From: Sequoia sempervirens
Lineage: Eukaryota > Streptophyta > Pinopsida > Cupressales > Cupressaceae
Direction: 5' to 3'
Assembly: GCA_007258455.2 (NCBI GenBank)
Contig: VDFB02270651.1
Span: forward strand, 697,546,197-697,610,196
DNA: 64,000 nucleotides
The position numbers were made by a program, and so were the translations under genes. Shown here one piece after another: positions 44,530 through 55,469 of this stretch. The notes beneath the pieces are model-generated. The model was not told the DNA's origin. It worked only from the letters and a program-made list of their open reading frames with translations, and searched no databases. Numbering within the stretch: the first letter of the stretch is position 1; each line of letters begins with the position of its first letter.

Positions 44530-47500
44530 ATGGCACCACCCAAGCAGTATTCTGGCCAAGTTGATTATTTAAGAAGAAACCTGTACAATGATTTCCTAGA
44601 TCAATTTCCCTTGTCAAAAAATGATAGGAAGAAGGAATTGGTCCTAATGCAAGGGAAAATCCTGGGGGAAGGGTTAGTATATAATTGATCTAACATTGTC
44701 GATGCTAGGGTTCCTCTCATAGGCTTGGAAATGTTTAGATTGTGGTATGGACAGAGGAATTTTTCTCACCCCTTTTCAAATGGTTGGATGTATGATTTGG
44801 GAAAGCTGGTGGTACCAAATGTGTTCCCTGATGTAGACCTGCTTAGGGTAGTGGCCACAAGATTTGACCTTGTCACATGGGTAATTAGGGATAATGATGG
44901 AAGGGTTTTATTAAGCATTAACAAAGATGATATCCAATTTTTTTTTGACGTGAGTGAACCGAGTGAAGACTTGGTTCCTATCTATCTTGAGGAAATGAAG
45001 CAGGAATATGCAAAGTTGAAGTCTCTTTTTAGAGCTAAGTTTCTTCCACCTCATCTAGCTAGGGCAGGAGGTTCAAGATTTCATATCAGCCCTAGTGACC
45101 AAGAACCTTTTAGGTTAAATTGCTTTGTAAATCATTTCTTGGCCACTTTATATTCATTGTGTCAAATTTTGGGTTTCAGTCCTGGTGCGGTGATACCCAT
45201 TGCATACATGTTCATGTGGGTGCAAATACAACACCCTAACTTCTCTGTAACATATGAATTTGCTTCTTTCTTGGCTGAGAGGATACATGAAGGGTTGTCA
45301 AAGTTGCAAAAAAATGATACCATAACTCAATTCTTTTGGTACTCTATGCTGATGCATATGTTCTTGTTCAAGAATGCTGATTTCTTCTCTGAAAGGATGA
45401 AATTAAGTTAATCGGTTGATGGAGAAAGATTTCCAGTACAGATATGGGCTCTAGATTTATCTTGCAATAAGGAAAGTACAAGTTATGTGCAATTTGATAA
45501 TTGCTTTGCTTCCAGATTGAGGCCTAGATTGATGGTGAATGTACCTAGGATCCCTGAGGAATTACATGATTTCCTCAAGCCAAAGCGGAGGAAGCCAAAA
45601 TTAAAAGTCTGCCATAACTGGGGTGACATTATCCCATACCCAAGCAACACTATTTTGAGGGTATATGGTTTTCAGGGAGCCCCTCATATACTGGAATACA
45701 ATGTTCCACCAAGAGTGGGGTTTGTAGAAGTTATGTGGCAAATAGGTTGTATTCACGAGGACAACCTCATTGGAAGGGGTAAGGGAACATTTTTCCCTGA
45801 TTATATAGTGGTGTTTGATTTTTCCTTTACAAAGGGAGGCTAGATGCATTTTCAGAAATCATTTGATGATTACCATTTGAGGTGTGGTCTGAAGCGACAA
45901 CATGATCCTGAAGGTTTCTTTGCTCTTTTCAGAAAAAGAAGAAAGGTTAGCATGTTTATGCATGATTTCAACTTTCCTGAGGATTTAATTAGAAATGAAT
46001 TCAACCTAAATAAGCAAGAGTTGAGCAAGGAGAAATGGATAGCTTATGATAAGCTATTAGATATTGTGCACAAAATGGATCCAAAGTATAATACATTGTT
46101 GGAGTTGAACCCATACCATAATAAAATTGACTTTCTAATGGAGAACTTCAAGGAAATTATGGGCACATTGAGGACTAAAAGGATAAACTTAGAACTGAGT
46201 TTGGGTGTATAGGAACATGGTGCCAGGACAATTGAAACAAGGCCAACATAATAGCCTACATAAAGGTGGTCCATCTACAGGAGGAAAAAGGATGATAGTA
46301 GTGATGAAGAAGAAGTGGACAAAAAAGGAAAGCAAATAATGAAGTTTCCTTCACAACCAGGTCCAAAATTCAAAGTGCTTGGGGCAATCAAAATCATTGA
46401 TTTAGAATCATCACCAGAAGACAGTCCCTCATCACCACCATCTGAGCCAAGCCCTAAGAGGCAAAGAATTGATCAACCATAGGAGAATTTGATGGATGAA
46501 ATTATTGTTACTAATCATGACATGCAGGTTGGTATGCCTTCCCCTCCTAGACCAGCTGAATTGGTTTTATCTGATTTAGATATGAAAGGTAAAAGTTTAC
46601 AAGATGCAAGAATGGAAGCATGCAAGGAGTTTCTAGATGAAAATACATTTGTAAAAACTCATGTATTCTTGCAATTGGTATGGAGGATGAAATTTGAAGA
46701 ATATCAAGATAAATGTAAGAAGAGAATAGAACTAAGGCCTAACAATTCAAACTAGGAGAATGATGAGGAGGTAAAAGCTGAACCAATGGAAGAATTCAAG
46801 AATATCACTCCTAAAGAAGGAAGGAAACTAGTGAGTCAAGTTGGTGTATTGATTCTCCCTGAATGCAACATTGTAGATGCTCTAGCATTTAATACTATTT
46901 TGAAGTCCAAGAATCCCTTGCAAGACTCTAAAGAAGAAGTCAAGGAAGCACTTCAAGACTCTGCTTTCAGTGAAGAGTATGGAACCTTGGCAATTTGGTC
47001 AGTGGCCCCACAAGGGATAAAACAAAATGTTATAGATATTAATCTAAATTTTAGAGGAGGATTAATAATAAAGAGAGTTTTAGATATGTCAACCACCGAG
47101 GCCACTAATTTGATTATGAATGTGGCTAAATTGGGCCAAAAGACTGCTGAAAGGGAGGAAGCTGAAAAGAAGAGCCTAATGGAGAAGTATAACCTTTTGA
47201 TTGAGGTATACAACAAGATGTAGCAGAAGAATGTTGAGTTGCAGACTGGGGTTAAAATGTTTAGGTATATACAGTTTGGGGAGACATCAAGTGCTCTAGG
47301 GACCAGTACATTACCTTCCATAGTAGGGTTAGTGCCTCCTGCTTCTCCAATTGTTTCCACACCAGGGTCTCCCAGTCAGAATCCTTCCTACACCCCTCCT
47401 TTAGAATAAATTGATGAAGAAACAGAGTGCTCTATTGATCCTACGAAGAAGCAACTCATGCAAAGAATTGATGAATTACAGGCATTTTTGAGGGTAAGTG

Positions 47501-48168
47501 AGGAGGGATATCTTTCAAAGCAAAAGGATATTTTTATGACTGTCTTAAGACATTTAAATGAAAAGGTTGATAATAAATTCCTATCTATACATTCTTTATA
47601 TTATTTGTTGTTAGATGCAATAAAGAATATGGATAGGGATTAGGAGGTAGTGATACCATTGATTGAAAATTGGATCCCTAGGGCTAGTGATTTGGATGTC
47701 ATGTATAAGGCCTCAAGGTTTGACACAAATAATAGGCCCCAATCATTAAAGCCTACTCAAGTATTAGTTAAGTCATTGCATGGTTTTCAGACCCTAACAG
47801 ATGATTTGAGTAGGAAGATTAGGGAATTGGTGAAGAATTTCAATGATTGGGGTAACACATTGTTACCTAATATAATTGATGAGTAGGGGAAAATCAAGTC
47901 ACTCCAACAATGGTAGGATCAAGCAAGTGAGGTCATCAATGATCAAATTAAATTAATTTTTGATGACTCAGATTATGATTTGTTGGTGAGTTGTATGGAT
48001 AATATTATTAGTACCAGCTCATTTTTGGAATCTTTTGAAAGGGATGCAAATCAGGTAGCAGTAAAATACACACCTTATAGCACCAAGGTGAATGAGGTAA
48101 TTAATTTTAACTACCCGAGTGATGAAGAATACCAGAAATGGGTAACTAAATATTTGATTGAGGAATAA
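44530..48168 (+). pseudogene. LTR-embedded long reading frame, unknown family (5' LTR copy)
   Basis: From ATG 44530 (MAPPKQYSGQVDYLRRNL) a single frame stays in phase for about 1,212 codons, broken only by some fifteen stops (44686, 45409, 45841, 46210, three near 46250, 46753, 47221, 47407, 47641, 47884 and others), mostly TAG. AT-rich random DNA would show several times more stops, and there is no frameshift, so it was a gene until recently. Roughly residues 1-560 look globular (WYGQRNFSHPFSNGWMYDLG; GFVEVMWQIGCIHEDNLIGR). Around residues 600-660 comes an acidic and Pro/Ser-rich hinge with a PKRQR basic patch, a possible nuclear signal. The C-terminal half is charged and helix-rich with coiled-coil-like stretches. 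I do not recognise a domain. It is not gag, pol or a mobile domain. The other copy is 60182-63901. Confidence 0.75.
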
Positions 48169-48253
48169 TAAAAGAATGGATTGCTAATGGGTGGTAAATG
48201 GGATGTTGCGGTTACAACGGTTTCCAGTTTTCTTTGATGGCAGTCTCGGCATA

Positions 48254-49340
48254 GGTTTCTTGTGGTTTTTGTTGTTGCATCAACTTTCCTCAGCTGACAT
48301 GATGAACGAGAATATTCTCCAGGGTGATGGCTGTTGTAACAAATTTTGGAATATCACCAGGTGTGCTAATTGGCTGGTGACATGTGTACTTTCTGGCCTG
48401 ATGCTTGTTTGCTCCTTCATTTTCTATAAGAAGGATTTCAAGGCCAGGAGTACAGGTTAGCAAGTTAGATAATTTTTGGTTGAGTCTAGGTGAAGTTGCA
48501 GAGCAAATTTTAATGTCCGATGGTTTCAGAGAGAAATTCAATTTAGGTTTTGAGTTTATGGGGATTTAATGTTGTATAACAATACTAGCATTTGAGTTGA
48601 AATGATAAATTCAAGCTCATGTCTCTCCATTGTACAAGCATATCTGAACTTTGAATAAAATAACTAAGGGTTGTTTTATCCATCTCACTATTGTCATGTG
48701 TATGATTCTATTTTAGCTTTAATTCAAGGAATTAATTAAAATGCTTGAATGGGATTGTAGGCAGATGTGTTATGTATAAGGATTTGATAAGTAGTATTGA
48801 GTTGGAATACATATTGATGAGATTACAATGCAATGTCGTCAAGGATTTCATATGTTATGTGTTAAATCTGTCATATACCCTTAGATGCTTATGAATTTGA
48901 CTCCTCCAATGGATAAATGAAACTGATCTAAGTTGTAATTAGATCCGTATGATTCAATATTCGTTTGTCTCTGCCTAGAGATTGCTACAAATTGCAAATT
49001 AATGACTATCTTATGGTATGGATTGTGTTGTAGTTATCTCATGCTCCAGCTAGTTGATATTATCAATGAATAGCCAATTCTATTTGATATTATCTTATCG
49101 TGTTGAGCTACTTAGTTAGATTATTTTTTATTGTTAATGTTGTTTTTAATAATGGTGTAGAGGTTGTAAACACATTAAGGGATTACCCTCCTGGGTCTTG
49201 CAGAGCCCGAAGTGTAAGAGGCTTTTTTAAAGTCCTCGTCAGTTGGTCCAGGTGCTTTGAGCTGCCCTTGATTGGAATTGGAAATTCCATAGGTAGATTA
49301 GAAGGAAAACCTGGTTACAATGTAAAAAATGGAACCAACA
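48254..49340 (+). other. LTR tail of element G with a polyadenylation signal
   Basis: Non-coding after the frame, with AATAAA at 48654-48659. If this is the LTR polyadenylation signal, the unknown frame lies between transcription start and poly(A) site, that is within the R region (inference). A 103-codon frame at 49100-49411 crosses the primer site and is not supported. Confidence 0.5.
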
Positions 49341-49343
49341 AAA

Positions 49344-49360
49344 TGGCGATTCTACTAGGG
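49344..49360 (+). other. Primer-binding site of element G
   Basis: TGGCGATTCTACTAGGG resembles the TGGCGACTC...GGGG site complementary to tRNA-Arg that Tat/Ogre-type gypsy elements use (family knowledge). It lies three bases after the LTR end. Confidence 0.8.
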
Positions 49361-49689
49361 AACCTAATTTTAGTATTTCTTGTCAGTATGTCGATTTTCC
49401 ATTTAGCATAGAGTTTTCATAGTATTTCTATGATTTGAAGGTTGAGCCTAAAATTTTGTGTTAGGTTTGTCGACTTCTTCTATTTTCATAAGTGTTAAGA
49501 GTTATGTTGTAAAGCACGTTTGTGTGTTGTTAGTATGAGTTTCCAAAGGTTTTTATATTCCACCACCTGTCTTTAGGTATTTTGTATTCCAAGCTAATTG
49601 GGTGGAGACTCTGATGTCTCTGCACTAGTGTGCATTTTATTGTGAAAGGTTTATTATAAGTTGAAAACACTTGTGAACTAGTACGAAGA
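49361..49689 (+). other. Leader of element G
   Basis: Non-coding stretch between primer site and gag start, T-rich at its beginning. No further feature seen. Confidence 0.5.
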
Positions 49690-52600
49690 ATGAACACCAG
49701 GTCATTCATGAAGAATCATCTGGAATAGAAATTGGAAGGTGAACTTCCCAAAGTGAAGAAGAAGGACTGGATAAAAAAAATACTAGAATCTAGTACTACT
49801 GCTCCCACGTCACAGAACCCTATACACCAAGGTACGAATAAGCTTTTACACCCTATGGGCTGAGAATCTTGAAGAGGTGTCTAGAAATTCTGAGTTAGAC
49901 AGTGGTGGATTTTTTGATTCATTATTTAATACACTGGTTCAAGAAGATGTGACGTGTCAAAATAAAGGGCTTGTTAGTGTCAAATATGGTGAAAAGAGAA
50001 GAGGTAGGAGTAGAAGTTGAAGCCATCACAGAGAATGCACCAGTGATGTGCCTCCTCCTGCTGCTAAAAATGATGTAAACCCTTTATTGTCTGAACATGT
50101 ATTGGAAGGGGTCAATTTAATAGATCTAGATGATACATCAATTTTTGATGTGACTTTTCTTGACCGTAACGATGTTTTTGGAGACATTAATTCCTTGAAG
50201 TGGGAAATCCAAGAGCAAGTTGAGCTAAGGGTGAAAAGAGAAAAAGAAACGGAAGCAAAGCTGAGGAATGATGTGATTGAAAGGGATAGGTTGACGAGAC
50301 AGTTGGCAACAATGAAGTTCCTAAACCAAGAAGAACCTAAACCAAGTGTTGAGGGTTTGGTTGTTCAAAAGATTGCTAATAAGGAAACAAAGCACATGTC
50401 TAAAGAAAACCCAGTAGACCACATTGATGTCCAGCCCAAACCTGCTGACCCAAAGCCCTCAAATCATGTTAAGTCTCAACTGAGTAATACAAACCTTAAG
50501 CCTTCCTTGGAAAAAGGAAAGGAAAAGGTTGAGGGGATTAAAATAAATGAGAAAGTGACTCACCATTCCATTGAAAAAGATCTCCAGCCACATGTGTCAT
50601 TTCAAATAGAATCTACCTTAGAAAAGGCTAAAAGGGAGAGTGAAGCTCTAGCAGAAGAGTTGGAGAGAACAGAGATTGAGGCTGCAAATGCAGAAATGAA
50701 GACAAAAATAAGTTTCCTAAAGATGTCAAACATGGATGAGGCTACACAAGCTGCAACCTCATCAAATCACCAAGATTCCTTAAAGTATGGTCCTAAAATT
50801 AATCCAAATCCCATCATAAATAATTATGGCCTAAAGACTCATGCAACTAGGTTTGTAAATCCAAATTAGGATGGTCCTAGGATAAAATATTTAGGGTCTG
50901 GTGATGATTCTCAAAAAAATGAAGGATTATTTCAATGACAACCTATACAATTGGAAAGGTATAGGCCATTATTCTTTGATGGCATCCTTGGTTATACAAA
51001 TCCCATCCCTGCTAACTTGAGAGAAAAGATGAGCAAGTTTTCCGAAAATAATGTTGTGATAGCAGAGGAACACTTGAAAGCTTTCATGGATATGTTAAAT
51101 GATTATGAGGTAGAACATGAAGATGTTGTAATGAAATTGTTTGTACAATATCTGGTAGAGGATGCAAGGGATTGTTATAGAGGTCTATCTAATGCTAGTA
51201 TTGGTTTATGGGATGATTTTGAAAAGTGTTTCAAGGAGCAGTATGGTGATAAAACTAATGCAAGTTTCATGCTAAATAAGTTTAATAACATCATGAAGTC
51301 ATTGAATGAGCCTGTGATAGAGTTTAATTTAAGATTTCAAAAAGCAATGTATAAGTTGTTCAAGGTTTTAAGGCTTGATGAAAATGTTTGTTTAACTACA
51401 TATTTCAATGCTTTTGATGCTAAAATGGCATATCTCCTCAGAGAAAAAGACCCTCAGACTATGAGGGATGCATTTAGGGTGGCTATAAATATTGAAAGTA
51501 ACATAAGAGCTTTTGGGAAATATGGTAGGAGAGAAGAACCTACACTTTTAAAAAATCCTAAGAATAAGACCGAGAAGGTTTCGGTTGCAAAACCTAAAGA
51601 TGATGAAAAGTGGGAAAAGGTTTACAGTACTTTGAAAGACATAAAGAAAATTGTTGCCAAGCAAGAGAAGGGTGTAGTAAATGAAAGGAAATCCTATAAT
51701 AAAAATGATAGGCTGCCTAGATTACAAAATTATCCTTACAATACAAATTGGAAAGATGGAAAACCAATCTTGCCTAGCCAGAAGCCTAAAAATGATCAAC
51801 ATACGCTAAACCCCTTGCAGAAGCATTCAGTAAATCTAGTACCGGATAGACCATGGTGTGAAGTGTGTGAACATCCACATGATCAAAATTACTATGGTGT
51901 TGCTCAATTTCTTGTTGCTGAGGAAATAGATGAGGATGCTCATGAGCAGGCATCGGAATATGAGCAGGATGATGTAGATGTTTGTATTGCTAGATCATAC
52001 ATTGATGATGAAGAATGTTCCTCTGATGATAAAATACATGAAGCTGATGTGGATAATCAGAGGTAGAGAAGTGAGATGTATCATCAACAGGTATTTTCTG
52101 ATGAGGAAGGTGATTTTGATCATAATTCTTGCAATATGGAGCAGGTTGAAGATTTAATGTCCTTAAGGAGACCATCAGAAGAAGAGATTGCAAGATTGAC
52201 TGAGGAAATGACTGCTCCAATGAGAAGTTCACTTCAATTGAGAAATAGTACTATGGGTGGTGAGCAGGGTAAACCTATTGGCTTGTTTATTAAAGAGAAA
52301 AAGGATAAAAACAAAGGTGTTAAGGTTGACAACAAAAAGGATGCTATAAAAGTCAAAGAACTTAAGAGTGATAATGTTTGGGAAAAAAGAACGAAGCCCC
52401 AAAGCCTCAAGAAGGTGTGACTTCATCACTAGTGAAGACCAAGGTGATTACAAAGGTAGTTGAACCTATTGTAGAGGATAAGAAGCAAAAGAAGCTAGGA
52501 GAAATTACTCAACAAGAGAGAAAAGAAAATGATGAAGGTATGATGTCTAATTTTCCTAAATATACATCTGTGGATATGTTTCATGTTCTTTCTCAGGTTA

Positions 52601-52734
52601 AAGTAACTATACCTTTGCTAGAAATGATGAGAATAAATGAACACAAAGAAAAGACAATAGCCTTGATCATAGATGTTGCTGGTATTAAGACTAAACAAGG
52701 AAATGGTAAAGAAGTGAAAGACAAAGAGAAATAA
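49690..52734 (+). pseudogene. gag: gag of element G
   Basis: Start chosen at ATG 49690 (MNTRSFMKNHLE), a usual Tat gag start; the first 350 bases are disrupted. From 50048 to 52420 one frame is open except for stops. Residues around 50048-50870 form a Lys/Glu-rich coiled-coil-like N-terminal part (LEKAKRESEALAEELERTEI). The capsid domain is at 50951-51540 (YLVEDARDCYRGLSNASIGL; WDDFEKCFKEQYGD). A zinc-finger remnant near 51855 (WCEVCEHPHDQNYY) has lost its last Cys. An acidic tail and a linker with a frame change near 52400 lead into protease. It would form the particle shell. Confidence 0.88.
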
Positions 52735-52740
52735 AAGGAA

Positions 52741-53358
52741 GTGGAGGGAATTGTGTCACAAATTCCCCCTGTGTATTTAGGAAATTCTATTAACATGTGC
52801 CTTGAAAATATAACCCCTTTTTTCTTAAGTGTGGATATAAATGGGAAAACTTTAAGGAACTGTATGATAGATTTAGGGGCATCAAATAATGTTATTCCAA
52901 TCAAAATAATGGAGGAAATGGGCTTGACAATAGATACAGCTCAAGGTAAATGTTATGCTATGGATTCAAGATAAGTGCCAATTATTGGAACTATCAGAGC
53001 ATTGCCTTATAAATTGACTCAGTACCCTGACAAGGATTTAGTCATGACCATATTAGTTGCAGACATCCCACCTCATTTTGGAATGCTCTTGTCAAGAAAA
53101 TGGAGTGCATCAATGGGGGGTAACATGCAATGTGATTTTTCATTTGCTACTTTCTCCATTGATGGTAAGGATGTAAAAATTGAAAGAGAATCAAAAGTAC
53201 CTCATATGATTGAGCATGGCCTGATTGAGAATATGACATGTTTTATTGATAGTGGTATAGATGAATTTAGGGTTGAGGAATTCCCTAGCAATTGTGATAA
53301 GCCTACTGCATTGATTGATACAAAAATAAAACAATTGTCAGAATCTGATGACTTCTAG
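52741..53358 (+). pseudogene. pol: Aspartic protease of element G
   Basis: After a TAA just upstream the frame gives LGNSINMCLENITPFFLSVD and the catalytic region LRNCMIDLGASNNVIPIKIM. The triad at 52870-52881 is D-L-G-A instead of D-S/T-G-A. One stop (TAA at 52972) lies before the C-terminal half with PHFGMLLSRKW. Same frame as the RNase H that follows. Confidence 0.8.
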
Positions 53359-53361
53359 ACT

Positions 53362-53760
53362 ATGTATTTTCATGGTGCAAGTTCAAAAGAAGGGTCTAGT
53401 GCAAGTGTCTTGTTACGATCACCAAGTGGAAAGACATTCAGGTTTTCTTTAACTATGTTATTTGAATGCACAAATAATGTGGAGTATGAAGCCTTGTTAT
53501 TAGGGTTGAGATTGGCTGAAAAACATGGGATCAAGAAGCTCAAGGCAATTGGGGATTCTGAGCTTGTGGTCTCCCAAGTTAGATCCAAGTTTGTATCAAA
53601 GAACAAGAGGTTGAAACAATATAGGAATGTTGTTTGGGATGAATTGGAGAGCTTTGATGCATTTGGCATAGGATGGATGGAATGAGGTCAAAACAAAGTG
53701 GTAGACCTATTAGCCAACATTACATTAAAACCAAATGATATGACTTATGCTGAAATTTCA
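53362..53760 (+). pseudogene. pol: Archaeal-type RNase H placed before reverse transcriptase
   Basis: GASSKEGSSASVLLRSPSGK, NNVEYEALLLGLRLAEKHGI, KKLKAIGDSELVVSQV and KNKRLKQYRNVVWDELESFD are the blocks of the archaeal-like RNase H of Tat elements. The first catalytic Asp is His here (HGAS). A TGA at 53683-53685 precedes the last block. It lies between protease and reverse transcriptase, whereas in element A the equivalent domain lies after the first RNase H. From memory this early position occurs in a known group of plant Tat elements. Confidence 0.8.
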
Positions 53761-54095
53761 AAGGTTGAGGTGCAAACTAGGCCATCTATCCCTGATAACA
53801 TAAAAAATTGGAAATTTTTTGATAATGATGATGATATATTGAGATTTTTGAATTGTGTGGGTGAATATGAGAATCAAGAAATGGACTTTGGAGCTTTTGT
53901 TGAAAATGTTGATGGTAAGGATACTATATTTGGAAATGAGGTCATTCAGTTAAAGACAAACACAATTCCAAAGGGTCTAGTTGTACTAGAAAGAGTGTTT
54001 GATAATTGGGATAAGACAAAGGCTAATCATACTATTTCTCATCCTAATGACTTGGAAGAGATAAATCTTGGAACAAAAGCATCCCCAAAGAGAAG
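53761..54095 (+). pseudogene. pol: RNase H to reverse transcriptase linker of element G
   Basis: Same frame as the RNase H. Contains VQTRPSIPDNIKNWKFFDND and TNTIPKGLVVLERVFDNWDK, the usual linker blocks of this Tat group. Frame shifts by one base near 54090. Confidence 0.75.
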
Positions 54096-55140
54096 GTGTA
54101 TATTGGAAAGAAAATGTCACCAAAGGTGAGAAGGATGCTAATTGACTTATTAAGGAAGTTTATGCATGTGTTTGCATGGTCCTATGATGACCTTAAGGCA
54201 TACAGGGAGGATCTTTTCCAACATGAGATTCCTTTGTGTGATGATGCCAAGCCTTTTAGACAAAAGAAAAGGCCTATTAATCCTACCTTGGCCCCAAAAA
54301 TGCAAGAAGAATTAATGAAACTAAGGGATGCAGGAATCATCAAACCAATAAGACATTCATCCTAGGTATCAAACTTGGTACCAATAAGGAAGAAAAATGG
54401 AGACATCACGTTACGTGTAGATTTCATAAATTTGAATGTGTCTTCATTGAAAGACAAATATCCATTACCAAATATGGAAGTCATGTTGCAATGAGTGACA
54501 GGATGTGAATTAATGTCTATGATGGATGGTCTTTCTGGTTATAACTAGCTTATGGTCAAAGAGTCTGAGCAGTTTAAGATAACTTTCACCACACCATGGG
54601 GAACATATGTTTATGTAAGAATGCCATTTGGTCTAACAAATGCAGGGGCTACTTTTCAAAGAGCCATGGATATGGCGTTCTAATATTTCATTAACTTGTT
54701 TTTGGTGATCTACCAAGATGACTTGACAAAATATTCTAAAATGGAAGAGGATCAGTGTGAGCATATGGAGAAGATATTCATTAGAGCCTTGGAGTATGGT
54801 ATTTCTTTGACTCCAAAGAAATGTGTGTTTGGAGTGCTAGAAGGAAAATTATTGGGACATATAGTTTCCAAGGATGGAGTAAAAATTGATCTAGAGAGGG
54901 TAATTGCAATTAATAAAGTTCCACAACCCTGAAGTGTCAAAGGAATACAATCTTTCTTTAGAAAAATAAATTTCTTGAGGAGGTTTGTGACAAATTTTGC
55001 TGAGATAATTCACCCTATTTCCAAGATGCTCAAGAAAGGAGCCAAAGTTGAATGGGATAAGGAGTATGTGCAGGCCTTCCAAGCCATTAAGCAAGCAATA
55101 AAGGAGGATCTTGTGTTAAGAACCCCTGATTTTTCCAAAC
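54096..55140 (+). pseudogene. pol: Reverse transcriptase of element G
   Basis: Frame 3 throughout. Blocks: LLRKFMHVFAWSYDDLKAYR, KMQEELMKLRDAGIIKPIRH, a stop at 54363, KKNGDITLRVDFINLNV, FTTPWGTYVYVRMPFGLTNA and catalytic YQDD at 54711-54722, then KKCVFGVLEGKLLGHIVSKD. Stops also near 54492, 54546, 54681 and 54930. YQDD replaces the more common YLDD/YVDD and may be native to this group. Confidence 0.9.
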
Positions 55141-55469
55141 CTTTATAGATTTTCTCATTTGCTTCTTTCCACACAATTGCAGCTATGTTGTTGCAAAAGA
55201 ATGCAAAAGGTTTTGAACAGCCTATAGCCTTTTTCAGAAAATCTCTACAAGTTCTAGAGCTTAAGTATGATATAAATGAAAAATAGGCATATGCGTCGGT
55301 AAAAGAAATAAAAGCTTTTAGGCCTTATTTGATGGAAGCTACTATAATTGCATATGTACCTAGTGTTGTTGTTAAGGACATTTTCACACAACAAGAATTG
55401 TCAGGAAGAAGGTGTAGGTGGATAAATAGGATCCAATAATTCAATATCGAGGTCCAAATTACCAAACTG
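55141..55469 (+). pseudogene. pol: Gypsy RNase H of element G
   Basis: Same frame as reverse transcriptase: FSFASFHTIAAMLLQKNAKG, PIAFFRKSLQVLELKYDINE then a stop, then KEIKAFRPYLMEATIIAYVP. The catalytic D-A-S near the start reads FAS, so this domain is degenerate. Confidence 0.8.

Larger units (their letters stand above)
43074..49340 (+). repeat. 5' LTR of element G, 6.3 kb, containing a long frame
   Basis: Matches 57777-64000 throughout (apart from the 932 bp insertion at 58051 in the other copy); position 48354 corresponds to the window end. It ends CCAACA, three bases before the primer site. Order: U3-like region with three repeated GATC/CACATG modules (43480-43990), a leader-like stretch, the unknown frame (44530-48168), then an AATAAA signal at 48654 and a non-coding tail. 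LTRs of this length are known in the Tat/Ogre group, but a long frame inside the LTR is unusual. Confidence 0.8.

Noticed and set aside
49100..49411. 103-codon frame at the end of the 5' LTR of element G
   Set aside because: Crosses the LTR end and the primer site, so cannot be an independent gene; no similarity recognised.
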